NCBI RefSeq assembly: GCF_018736045.1
Contig: NZ_CP076132.1
Coordinates: 1,163,501-1,227,500 of the forward strand
Length of the DNA stretch: 64,000 nt
Origin: Flammeovirga yaeyamensis
GTDB taxonomy: Bacteria; Bacteroidota; Bacteroidia; Cytophagales; Flammeovirgaceae
Reading direction: 5' to 3'
Within the stretch, counting starts at the first letter, position 1; each line of letters starts with the position of its first letter. Of this stretch, positions 56,801 through 63,800 are shown piece by piece. The position numbers and the translations under genes were made by a program. The notes beneath the pieces are model-generated. The model had not been told where the DNA came from. It saw nothing but the letters and a program-made list of their open reading frames with translations, and ran no database searches.

Positions 56801-57232
56801 ATTGATCACCTTCTCGGTTAACGCCGGTGGATGAGTCACCAATAAAGCTCCCTTGTTTTTCTTTTCGTTGAGGGTGCTGAGTGTTTCTGCTCTTTGAAGC
56901 ACATTGGCATTTTCTACCTCTGTAAATTCAAAAGGTCGTTTGTAAGAAGATGGGAAATAAAGTACATCTGCATCGGGTAGAAGATTCTGAAGGTCGTTTA
57001 AGAAATACATGGCCTCTTCTACATCGTGCATCACGAAAACATGACAACCTTTTAGCTTATTATAAACAGTAGAAGCAATAATGGAATCTAAACTTCCGCA
57101 AAGTCCTTTTAGATATGAGGCACTTTCCGGTTTCTTTAACTGATTCAGTAAAATTCCAGTAGTACTATCCGATTGATAAGCTTTGATTAAATCTTTTAAT
57201 TCTATTTGACGCAGGTCTTGTAAATCTCCCAT
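53867..57232 (-). CDS. mfd: Transcription-repair coupling factor
   Basis: Removes stalled RNA polymerase and recruits UvrA. 1121 aa, standard size. N-terminal UvrB-like region (FIRELLIEYGFEPTDFVYEA, AIRGGIIDIYSFANELPFRIE as separate pieces), CarD-type RNA-polymerase-interacting domain (AGDFVVHMDHGVGRFAGMEK), SF2 translocase with Walker A GDVGFGKTE and DEEQ box IIDEEQKFGV, TRG motif region (IRGAGDLLGGEQSGF) and the C-terminal TRCF domain. Confidence 0.97.
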   Translation of the reverse strand: MGDLQDLRQIELKDLIKAYQSDSTTGILLNQLKKPESASYLKGLCGSLDSIIASTVYNKLKGCHVFVMHDVEEAMYFLNDLQNLLPDADVLYFPSSYKRPFEFTEVENANVLQRAETLSTLNEKKNKGALLVTHPPALTEKVINKKSLVENTYVARVGEDIDQNFIRELLIEYGFEPTDFVYEAGQFAIRGGIIDIYSFANELPFRIELFGDEIESIRTFDPVTQLSQEDKEHAPIVPNVHNKLMQEVRESLLDFLPDATVWIKDYELLVDTLDQFFDKATAKFDEILEVSGGTQVINSPEELFETRKGFTKKLSSLHRILFGNRKGIRNAETIAFDAKPQPSFNKNFHLLSETLEKQQLSGIRNIIVSDLPKQLERIQTIFDEIKPDLFVQELNLSLRGGFIDQQMNVACFTDHQIFERFHAAKSKKKFSKSKSMTLKELRELKAGDFVVHMDHGVGRFAGMEKIKAGDKEQESIRLVYRDNDLLYLSLHALHKISKYSGQEGRQPTVSKLGSPEWENKKKRAKKRVKDIAAELISLYAKRRESKGYQFEQDGYLQAELESSFLYEDTPDQAKATQDVKEDMEKPYPMDRLVCGDVGFGKTEVAVRAAFKAVCDSKQVAILVPTTILAMQHYKTFVQRMGDLPCTVDYINRFRTTKQIKETLKNVKEGKVDILIGTHRITSKDVQFKDLGLMIIDEEQKFGVKTKEKLKEMRVNVDALTLTATPIPRTLHFSLMGARDLSVIETPPPNRQPVTTKISTYSDEIIRDAVHNELMRGGQAFFVHNRVADIEHFANNIMRLVPDARVTYAHGQMDGPTLEKIMLRFIQGEYDVLISTNIIESGLDIPNANTIIVNQAHMFGLSDLHQMRGRVGRSNKKAYCYLLTPPTIGLSTDARKRLSTLEEFSDLGDGFKVAMRDLDIRGAGDLLGGEQSGFINDLGFDTFNQILEEAVQEIKETQFADLFKEELANKTVKVNTVIETDFEILIPDTYVSSISERLNLYMRADKLKNEKELERYIKDIQDRFGTMPQPVKDLLETVKMRWVASKLGMEKLILKNEGLKAYLLEHTQAAYYQSEEFGKILMYVQTHPRNCQIKETKKRVIINIDGINSINDAMVLLEKLDQ

Positions 57233-57269
57233 GAAAATTTTTTAAAACGACATTACATATCAGTAAAGA

Positions 57270-57331
57270 CAAAAATAGGGGAGTTGTTTTAGAAAATGTA
57301 TGATTTTGTGAAATCTTTTTTTTTAACTTTG
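57270..57331. promoter_or_regulatory. Divergent -7 boxes for mfd and LtaS-like gene
   Basis: TATTTTTG on the minus strand (57270-57277) faces mfd; TAACTTTG on the plus strand (57324-57331) faces the sulfatase-fold gene 36 nt downstream. A TTTG at 57305-57308 is 15 nt upstream of the latter, short of the usual spacing. Confidence 0.45.
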
Positions 57332-57366
57332 ATAGTTCATTATTTTGATTGGATTAAGTCAACACC

Positions 57367-59310
57367 ATGTCGCAAAAAACAAAAACGACAAGTATCTTAT
57401 TTGTCAACATATACAGATTTTTATTGATATTAAGTTTGTATTCATCTGCACGATTCATATTCTTCTTTTTAAATAGCACCTATTTTCCCGATGCAGACGT
57501 CATCACCCTCTTTCTAGGAGGAATAAAATTTGATTTGCCTGCAGCGATTTATACCAATGCCATCTTTGTATTGATGAGCTTGTTCCCTTCACAAGTAAGG
57601 TACAATAAGGTATATCAAAATGTGATCAAGTATTCTGTATTTATCGTTAATGCCATTACTTTGGCGATGAACTTGGCAGATACCATCTTCTTTAAATTTA
57701 CATCTAAAAGAACAACAGCATCTATATTTCAAGAATTTGCTCATGAGGAAAATGGAGCGACTTTATTCTTCCGTTTCCTATTTGTTGATTATTGGTACAT
57801 GACGGTTTTATGGGTTGTACAAATGTTCTTATTTATAGTCGCCTATAATAATGTGGTGTTGACTAAACCAAGAGTGAAACAACCTGTCTTAAAATATACT
57901 TTGATTCATTCAGTGATATTTTTAGTATCAGCAGGTTTGTTAGGTGGTGCTGCGCGAGGTGGTTTTGATGGAACAACAAGACCAATTTCGTTAAATAATG
58001 CTGGGGAGTTTGTTAAAAAGCCTCTTGAAATGTCGGTGGTATTGAACACTCCTTTTGCCATGTTGCGTACGATCAACAAAAAAATAGCACACAAAAGAAC
58101 GTATTTCTCTCAAGAGGAATTATCAAAAATATATTCGGCATATCATCACCCTAACCAAGAGAAACCACAAAAGAAAATGAATGTGGTGACGATTGTGATT
58201 GAAAGTTTTGGTCGTGAATATGTATCGGCAATGAATCAGGATCCTTTAGATCCAAACTATGTAGGATACACACCTTTTACAGATTCTTTGATTCAACATT
58301 CCAAAGCTTATGTGAACGCATTTGCCAATGGTCGAAAATCAATTTCTGCTTTGCCTTCTGTGATTGCAAGTATTCCTAATTTCTATTCGCCATTTGTATT
58401 ATCACATTATTCAACAAACTCTATTAATAGTATTGCTTCTGTTTTAAAGGAAGAAGGATACTATTCGGCCTTTTTCCATGGTGCACCCAATGGATCGATG
58501 GGGTTTGAAGCCTTCATGAATGTGGCGGGGTATGACGATTATTACGGTATGACCGAATATAACAACGACGACGATTTTGATGGCACTTGGGGTATTTGGG
58601 ACGAACCGTTCTTACAATACTATGCGGAGACAATGAATACTTTCAAGGAACCGTTTTTAAGTTCATTATTTACTCTGTCATCTCACCATCCATTTAAGAT
58701 TCCAGAAAAATACGAAGACACATTTAAGGGTGGTCCACTACCTCTAAACCGAGGAACACAATACACCGATTATGCTTTGAAACGATTCTTCGAGACAGCA
58801 TCAAAAATGCCTTGGTTTAAGAATACAATATTTGTGATTACGGCGGATCATACCAACCAAGTGTATTATCCTGAATACACCACAAGCCTTGGCCTATTTA
58901 AGGTACCTATCATTTATTATGTTCCAGGTGATGAAAACTTTGTTGGTATGGATTCTACCATCACCCAACAAATTGATATTTTCCCAACCATCATGGATTA
59001 CCTAGGAGTGAAGCAAGACTATATTTCTTTCGGATCATCAGCAATTGATTCTACAGGAAAACATTTTGCCGTAAACTTTCTCGATCCGGGTACTTTCCAA
59101 GTCACAGAAGGAGATTATACTTTAGGTTTTGACGGAGAAAAGGTCACTTTCATGTATAACTTCAAAACCGACCGCATGCAGGAACATGATTTGAAAGGAA
59201 CAGGTTTGGCAGAGGAAAAACAATTGGAAGATTTGGCAAAAGGAATTATGCAGGAGTTCTCGGAGAGGGCGATTGATAATAGGATGACAGCGAGGGGGAG
59301 TGAAGAGTGA
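57367..59310 (+). CDS. LtaS-like membrane phosphotransferase (alkaline-phosphatase fold)
   Basis: 647 aa. Five TM helices in the first ~195 residues, then an extracytoplasmic sulfatase-type domain from ~270: NVVTIVIESFGREYV (metal ligand E279), NGRKSISALPSVIASIPNF (candidate nucleophile Ser325 in place of Thr), WGIWDEPFLQYY, LSSHHPFKIP and FVITADHTNQ (metal ligands). LtaS enzymes transfer glycerol phosphate from phosphatidylglycerol; in Gram-negatives relatives act on periplasmic glucans, lipid A or other acceptors. The donor and acceptor here are unknown. The last residues GSEE run into a purine-rich tract. Confidence 0.9.
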   Translation: MSQKTKTTSILFVNIYRFLLILSLYSSARFIFFFLNSTYFPDADVITLFLGGIKFDLPAAIYTNAIFVLMSLFPSQVRYNKVYQNVIKYSVFIVNAITLAMNLADTIFFKFTSKRTTASIFQEFAHEENGATLFFRFLFVDYWYMTVLWVVQMFLFIVAYNNVVLTKPRVKQPVLKYTLIHSVIFLVSAGLLGGAARGGFDGTTRPISLNNAGEFVKKPLEMSVVLNTPFAMLRTINKKIAHKRTYFSQEELSKIYSAYHHPNQEKPQKKMNVVTIVIESFGREYVSAMNQDPLDPNYVGYTPFTDSLIQHSKAYVNAFANGRKSISALPSVIASIPNFYSPFVLSHYSTNSINSIASVLKEEGYYSAFFHGAPNGSMGFEAFMNVAGYDDYYGMTEYNNDDDFDGTWGIWDEPFLQYYAETMNTFKEPFLSSLFTLSSHHPFKIPEKYEDTFKGGPLPLNRGTQYTDYALKRFFETASKMPWFKNTIFVITADHTNQVYYPEYTTSLGLFKVPIIYYVPGDENFVGMDSTITQQIDIFPTIMDYLGVKQDYISFGSSAIDSTGKHFAVNFLDPGTFQVTEGDYTLGFDGEKVTFMYNFKTDRMQEHDLKGTGLAEEKQLEDLAKGIMQEFSERAIDNRMTARGSEE

Positions 59311-59340
59311 AGAGGGAAAAGTGAAGAGCGAAGGGAAGAA

Positions 59341-59482
59341 ATGAAAAATTAAAAGTGAAAAATGAAAAACGTAGTTAGTTGATCTAACGCAAGAGTTCTC
59401 CATCAAAATAGATTTACTTTGATGGAGAACGCGTTATTGTCACTAACTACGTTTTTAACTTTTAATTTTTCACTTTTAATTT
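59341..59482. repeat. Palindromic element, copy 1
   Basis: Left arm 59346-59379 and right arm 59442-59482 match as inverted repeats (AAATTAAAAGTGAAAAAT, then AAAAACGTAGTTAGT), the right arm being 7 nt longer. Inside are TAACGC/GCGTTA and a perfect 13-bp stem GTTCTCCATCAAA/TTTGATGGAGAAC with a 10-nt loop. Differs from copy 2 (61190) at only about three positions. It starts 30 nt after the LtaS-like gene in a GAAGAG-rich purine tract and ends 13 nt before the next ATG. Confidence 0.9.
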
Positions 59483-59495
59483 CATAAATTAGAAT

Positions 59496-60191
59496 ATGAA
59501 AACTGGAATAAAGCTAACTATAGAAACTCCTTGTCATGAGGATCCAACCAATTTTAAACCGACTAAGAAAGGTGGTTTTTGTAGTCATTGCCAAAAAGAA
59601 GTAGTGAATTTTACTGGTATGACTGATAAACAAATCATTCAGTATTTGGAACAGTCTAAAGGGAAAGTTTGTGGTCGTTTTAAAGAGGACCAATTAAAAA
59701 GTTATTCTCTTGTTCAGCCAATACCACCAAAAAAGAAATGGTTTCCTGGAGTGGCTGTGATATCATTACTTTCTCTTTTACCTATGTATGATACTAAAGC
59801 GCAAACGGATGTACCTATAGAAAAAACGGAACACAAGGATATTGAAGATAGTCAGGATAATAAAAATGATATTATTGTCAGCGGTATTGTTAAAGATGAA
59901 GATGAACAGCCATTACCTGGAGTAAGTATAATCATAGAGGGGTCCACAACGGGAACTATAACCAATTTAGAGGGAGAATTTAAAATTGGTTCTTTAAAGG
60001 AGGGAGATATTTTATCTTTTCAATACATTGGATATGAAACCCAAACGAAAAAAATTGCCCGAAATTCAAAAAATGAATTAAAAGTTGTATTGACTATGGA
60101 TTATTGCAATTTGATGGGTAATGTAGCTGTACATGATATTTATGCATCCAACAAGAAAACCTTTTGGCAAAGAATCAAATCAATTTTTTAA
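59496..60191 (+). CDS. Cys-rich N-terminal domain, single TM, CarboxypepD_reg domain protein
   Basis: 231 aa. Cytoplasmic-side N terminus with C13-H14, C29-x2-C32 and C59 (PCHEDPTNFKPTKKGGFCS, GKVCGRFKED), a possible metal-binding module I recall from many Bacteroidota proteins. One TM ~83-98, then a periplasmic CarboxypepD_reg-like beta-sandwich (~128-205: VSGIVKDEDEQPLPGVSIII, TITNLEGEFKIGSLKEGD). No plug or barrel follows, so it is not a TonB receptor. Overlaps the next gene by one base (TAATG). Confidence 0.8.
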   Translation: MKTGIKLTIETPCHEDPTNFKPTKKGGFCSHCQKEVVNFTGMTDKQIIQYLEQSKGKVCGRFKEDQLKSYSLVQPIPPKKKWFPGVAVISLLSLLPMYDTKAQTDVPIEKTEHKDIEDSQDNKNDIIVSGIVKDEDEQPLPGVSIIIEGSTTGTITNLEGEFKIGSLKEGDILSFQYIGYETQTKKIARNSKNELKVVLTMDYCNLMGNVAVHDIYASNKKTFWQRIKSIF

Positions 60192-61201
60192 TGAAGAAAT
60201 TCATCTTTTTCTTTTTACTTTCTCTTTCAATTCAAGCTCAAACCACTTGCAATAAACTAAACGAATATCATAAAGCAGATAGTATTGCATTAAACTATAA
60301 AGGAAGTGAACTGACAGAACTTTATCATCTTACAATAAACCTTACCAAAGATTTATCATCTGATATCGATAAATACAGAAGTATTTTTTATTGGATCTGT
60401 ACTAATATACAAGGAGACCGTCTCAATAATTCCAAAAATCAGCAGATGCGGAAGAAGTATGCTAAAGATGAGGCAAAGCTGAAAGAATGGAATGATAGTT
60501 TTGCTCGAAAATCTTTCAAAATTTTAGTTGAAGATCATAAAACCGTTTGTACCGGTTATGCTTATTTATTAAGATCTATGTGTAAAATGGTCGACATTGA
60601 ATGTGTTATTGTTGATGGCTTTGGAAGAAATATTCAATCCGCTTCTCTTTCAAAAAAAAGTCTTCCAAATCATTCTTGGAATGCTGTTAAGTTAGACGGG
60701 AAGTGGTATTTATCAGATCCAACTTGGGCAAGTGGTTACTTTAAAAATAACGAATACACCTTTACTTTCGATTTCAATGAAGGATATTTCTTGTCGAGTC
60801 CTGAACAATTTATCCTCACTCATTTTCCTTTGGATGAAAAATGGCAGCTTTTAGATAATCATTTGACATTTGATGAATTTACTCAAAAGCCATTGCATTA
60901 TCACTTTGCCTTTTCACATCAGATTTTTCTAGAGAGTCCTTCTACTTTTAGTAATCAAGTGATGAAAAATGAAGAGTTTATGATCACTCTAAAAGCTATT
61001 GATATTAATTCTGAGAAGTTGAGTTTAAGGTATGGTAAAGAATTGTATCCCTTAAAAGCAGAAATAACAACATCATCAAAAGATAGTATCATTATAAAAT
61101 TAAAACTCCGTTCTAAGGGATATTATGATATTCATGTTTTTTATGGAGAAGAGATTGTGGCTACTCTCAACTACAAATCCTCGGGGAAAATGAAAAATTA
61201 A
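60191..61201 (+). CDS. Secreted transglutaminase-like protein
   Basis: 336 aa from the ATG at 60191, which overlaps the previous stop as TAATG; the TTG at 60164 lies inside the previous gene and is rejected. Signal peptide (IFFFLLSLSIQAQ). Transglut_core with the full triad: C120 (HKTVCTGYAYLL), H161 (PNHSWNAVKLDGKWY), D176 (YLSDPTWASG), preceded by YRSIFYWICTNIQGD. The C-terminal ~130 residues form a beta-rich domain. The final residues MKN and the stop codon come from the left end of repeat copy 2. Could be a protease, amidase or cross-linking enzyme. Confidence 0.85.
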   Translation: MKKFIFFFLLSLSIQAQTTCNKLNEYHKADSIALNYKGSELTELYHLTINLTKDLSSDIDKYRSIFYWICTNIQGDRLNNSKNQQMRKKYAKDEAKLKEWNDSFARKSFKILVEDHKTVCTGYAYLLRSMCKMVDIECVIVDGFGRNIQSASLSKKSLPNHSWNAVKLDGKWYLSDPTWASGYFKNNEYTFTFDFNEGYFLSSPEQFILTHFPLDEKWQLLDNHLTFDEFTQKPLHYHFAFSHQIFLESPSTFSNQVMKNEEFMITLKAIDINSEKLSLRYGKELYPLKAEITTSSKDSIIIKLKLRSKGYYDIHVFYGEEIVATLNYKSSGKMKN

Positions 61202-61332
61202 AAGTGAAAAATGAAAAACGTAGTTAGTTGATCTAACGCAAGAGTTCTATCATCAAAATAGATTTACTTTGATGGAGATCGCGTTATTGTCACTAACTAC
61301 GTTTTTAACTTTTAATTTTTCACTTTTAATTT
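61190..61332. repeat. Palindromic element, copy 2
   Basis: Same orientation and almost identical to copy 1: arms 61195-61228 and 61292-61332. Differences: an A insertion and C-to-T change near 61249-61251, and A-to-T near 61279, which weaken the inner stem. The transglutaminase stop (61199-61201) lies in the left end, and the PAP2 stop (61331-61333) spans the right end, so the element fills the whole gap between convergent genes. Confidence 0.9.
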
Positions 61333-61966
61333 AAACCCACGGTTTAAGTCTTAGCCAATTCTTCTTCTTCGCAATCGTCCAAGACAACCAAACCGTCATT
61401 AAACCGACGATCGCACCTGCGGATACATCTACTAGGAAGTGTTGCGCTAGGTACATTCTTGAGATAGCGATAGTAATACCGAAACCTAAACCGATAAGAA
61501 TACCTTTCCAGTTAGGAAGCATCAAGATGAACATTCCTCCAACAACAAATGCCGTGGTGGTATGTCCCGATGGGAAAGTATCTATGGTGTGTAAATGATG
61601 CTCTAATATTTGATTAAAAGCATCTGTGCCATGTAAGCCGGCAGGGCGTAAGGCGAAGTCAGATCCTTTTAGTATTTGTTCTTTAACGAGATATACGATA
61701 ATGCCGTGTATTGCTGAGGCCATGACTAGTACGGTCCAATATTCTCTTTTTAGCCAAAGAAGGATAAACAATAAAGGGATAAGTACTAGACCGTCACCTA
61801 AGTGAGTGGCATAGGCAAAAAAGTTATTCCAGAAAGGAGTATTGATATCGTTAAACCAATGAACGCACCATGCGGTGGCGGTTTCATTTGTTACAATGGA
61901 GATGATAAATGGAATAAACATCGCCAAAGTGGAGTAAATGAGTAATTTTGATTCTTTGTCTTGCAT
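61331..61966 (-). CDS. PAP2-family membrane phosphatase (paralogue 1)
   Basis: 211 aa from the ATG at 61966, chosen because it aligns with the start of paralogue 2 (MQDKESKLLIYSTLAMFIPF), and the TTG at 61987 overlaps the -7 box. Six TM helices and the acid-phosphatase motifs KGSDFALRP, PSGHTTTAF and SRMYLAQHFLVD. It would dephosphorylate a lipid phosphate such as undecaprenyl or phosphatidate. Follows the diacylglycerol-kinase-like gene. The stop codon is at the edge of repeat copy 2. Confidence 0.93.
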   Translation of the reverse strand: MQDKESKLLIYSTLAMFIPFIISIVTNETATAWCVHWFNDINTPFWNNFFAYATHLGDGLVLIPLLFILLWLKREYWTVLVMASAIHGIIVYLVKEQILKGSDFALRPAGLHGTDAFNQILEHHLHTIDTFPSGHTTTAFVVGGMFILMLPNWKGILIGLGFGITIAISRMYLAQHFLVDVSAGAIVGLMTVWLSWTIAKKKNWLRLKPWV

Positions 61967-61984
61967 CTGTAATTCTATTTTCCT

Positions 61985-61992
61985 CAAAGGTA
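61985..61992 (-). promoter_or_regulatory. -7 box for PAP2 paralogue 1
   Basis: Minus-strand TACCTTTG matches TAnnTTTG, 18 nt before the ATG at 61966; supports the shorter start. Confidence 0.5.
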
Positions 61993-62045
61993 TTTATCTT
62001 TTTGATGATCTACTGTTAAATCACCTAAATCTTATTGTATATCGA

Positions 62046-62927
62046 TTAATTATCGCTTACTCCGATGACTTTTATTTGGTCTTCTACTTTAAAAATAAGC
62101 GGATATTCCCAAGTATCAGGCTCACCATCTCGATGTCCGTTTACCGACTTTTCATCGCTATTAACCTGAATCGATCGACCACTAAAAGTACGTACATCAT
62201 TACTCTTATCAATATTTTTAAGGAAAAGTCTAATTCCCCATATAGCTCCTTTGAGCAGATTTGGAGAAGGAAGAATCGTCATTTCTAATTGTTGATCGCC
62301 TACTTTGGCTTTTGGAGCAATGAATGCCTCGTTCCCATATTGAGCAGCATTCCCAACAGTCATTACAAAGGCCTTTTGCGTCCACTCTTCTTTTTGATCT
62401 AATTGAATACCATACGTTCCTGTTTGATAACCTCCATACTCTTTGAAGATCGCTTTGATGTAGTTTTTCAACCCACGTCCACTCATTGTAGCGAAGACAT
62501 GGGAAATATGTGCATCAAACCCTACGCCTGCAGTACAGAAGAAATGCTTACCATTAATTGTAGGTGCATCTAAAGCCAAAATATATTGTTTGATAATGCA
62601 TTGAGCAGCTTTGCTCGTATTCATAGGGATCTTAAGATGTCTTGCTAAACCGTTTCCAGATCCATTGGGAATAATACCTAAAATACAGTTAGTACCGACT
62701 AAACCTGTAGCCACTTCGTTGACTGTGCCATCGCCACCAACAGCTACGATAATATCGTTTTTATCACTTAAATTTTTAGAAAGTTTGGTAGCATGCCCTG
62801 CGTATTCGGTGTACACAATCTGAGCATCAAATTTATTTTCTTTTAAAATTGATGCACTTAACATCGCTGCCTTTTTAGCTTTTCCATTTCCTGATACAGG
62901 GTTGGCAATTAAAACAACTTTCTTCAT
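62046..62927 (-). CDS. Diacylglycerol kinase / lipid kinase (DAGK_cat family)
   Basis: 293 aa, YegS/DgkB-like. IANPVSGNGKAKKA at the N terminus, nucleotide-binding VAVGGDGTVNEVATGLV and GIIPNGSGNGLARHLKIP, then the C-terminal beta-sandwich (YGIQLDQKEEWTQKAFVMTV, SDEKSVNGHRDGEPDTWEYP). ATP-dependent lipid kinase of uncertain acceptor (diacylglycerol, ceramide or sphingoid base; sphingolipids are common in Bacteroidota). It lies between two PAP2 phosphatase genes, suggesting a kinase-phosphatase cycle on one lipid. Confidence 0.93.
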   Translation of the reverse strand: MKKVVLIANPVSGNGKAKKAAMLSASILKENKFDAQIVYTEYAGHATKLSKNLSDKNDIIVAVGGDGTVNEVATGLVGTNCILGIIPNGSGNGLARHLKIPMNTSKAAQCIIKQYILALDAPTINGKHFFCTAGVGFDAHISHVFATMSGRGLKNYIKAIFKEYGGYQTGTYGIQLDQKEEWTQKAFVMTVGNAAQYGNEAFIAPKAKVGDQQLEMTILPSPNLLKGAIWGIRLFLKNIDKSNDVRTFSGRSIQVNSDEKSVNGHRDGEPDTWEYPLIFKVEDQIKVIGVSDN

Positions 62928-62968
62928 GGATCATGTTTGTGGTTCAGTTTACAAAAGTGATAAAAAAA

Positions 62969-62996
62969 CATCACAAAGTTAAATAACCTTGTGATG
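62969..62996 (-). terminator. Terminator of PAP2 paralogue 2, overlapping DAGK -7 box
   Basis: 8-bp stem CATCACAA/TTGTGATG with a 12-nt loop, followed on the minus strand by U7. Minus-strand TAACTTTG (62974-62981), a possible -7 box for the lipid kinase, falls inside it. Confidence 0.65.
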
Positions 62997-63113
62997 ATTA
63001 GAGACTGTAAGATTCATATGTCGATATGTGCTCGACTGGTAAGAAGTGAAAATTGATTTTTAGAGAAGAAAACCCCTAAAAAACATCTATATAATTAAAT
63101 ACTCGATTACAAT

Positions 63114-63800
63114 TTATATTTTCTGAATAGTAGGTTGCTTAAATAGCGATGGAAGATCTTTCTTCCAAGGCTTCACTTTTAATAAATTATAGTTGTAGCA
63201 GATGTGAAGACTTAGGTAGACTGTAAATACACCTAAAATACTGCCGACAGCAACATCTAAAAAGAAGTGTTGTACTAAATACATTCTTGATATCCCCACG
63301 ATAAATCCATAAATCATTCCAGCAGTAATACCTTTCCAATTGGGAAATAATAGAATGATCATAGCGCCTATAACAAAGCCTGTAGTAGTGTGTCCAGAAG
63401 GAAAACTATTGGCCATATGGAAATGCACATCGAGTACTTGATGAAAACTTTCTGCTCCAAATTTTCCTGCAGGTCTAAGGTTTAATGCATCTCCCGTGAA
63501 GACTACTTTTTTTAATAATGCAACCAATATTCCGTGTAATACCGCAGAGATAACCAATACCGGCCAATACTCTTTTTTAACGAGCCAAACCAAGCCTAAA
63601 AGAGGAATTAAGAAGAGTCCATCGCCTAAGTTGGTGATGTACTTAAAGAAATAATCCAGTTCAATAGAATGGTTGTCGTTTAATAGATGTACCATCCAAG
63701 CAGTTTGTCTTTCTTTAGTGACTAATGCAATGATTAATGGAATAAATAGCAGTAAAGTAGATACCCCAAGGATGTTATAGATTTTCTTTTTTGTTTCCAT
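63114..63800 (-). CDS. PAP2-family membrane phosphatase (paralogue 2)
   Basis: 228 aa. Same architecture as paralogue 1: TM helices, NLRPAGKFGAESFHQVLDVH, SFPSGHTTTGFVIGAM and GISRMYLVQHFFLDVAVGS, giving the three PAP2 motifs with catalytic His residues. A charged C-terminal tail (KPWKKDLPSLFKQPTIQKI) extends beyond paralogue 1. Its start overlaps the end of an upstream reading frame by 26 nt, implying a longer operon beyond the window. Confidence 0.93.
   Translation of the reverse strand: METKKKIYNILGVSTLLLFIPLIIALVTKERQTAWMVHLLNDNHSIELDYFFKYITNLGDGLFLIPLLGLVWLVKKEYWPVLVISAVLHGILVALLKKVVFTGDALNLRPAGKFGAESFHQVLDVHFHMANSFPSGHTTTGFVIGAMIILLFPNWKGITAGMIYGFIVGISRMYLVQHFFLDVAVGSILGVFTVYLSLHICYNYNLLKVKPWKKDLPSLFKQPTIQKI

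Noticed and set aside
59122-59406. 94-aa minus-strand ORF at the end of the LtaS-like gene
   Set aside because: Its Phe/Ser/Pro-rich translation is the reverse of the GAAGAG purine tract and repeat arm, not a protein.
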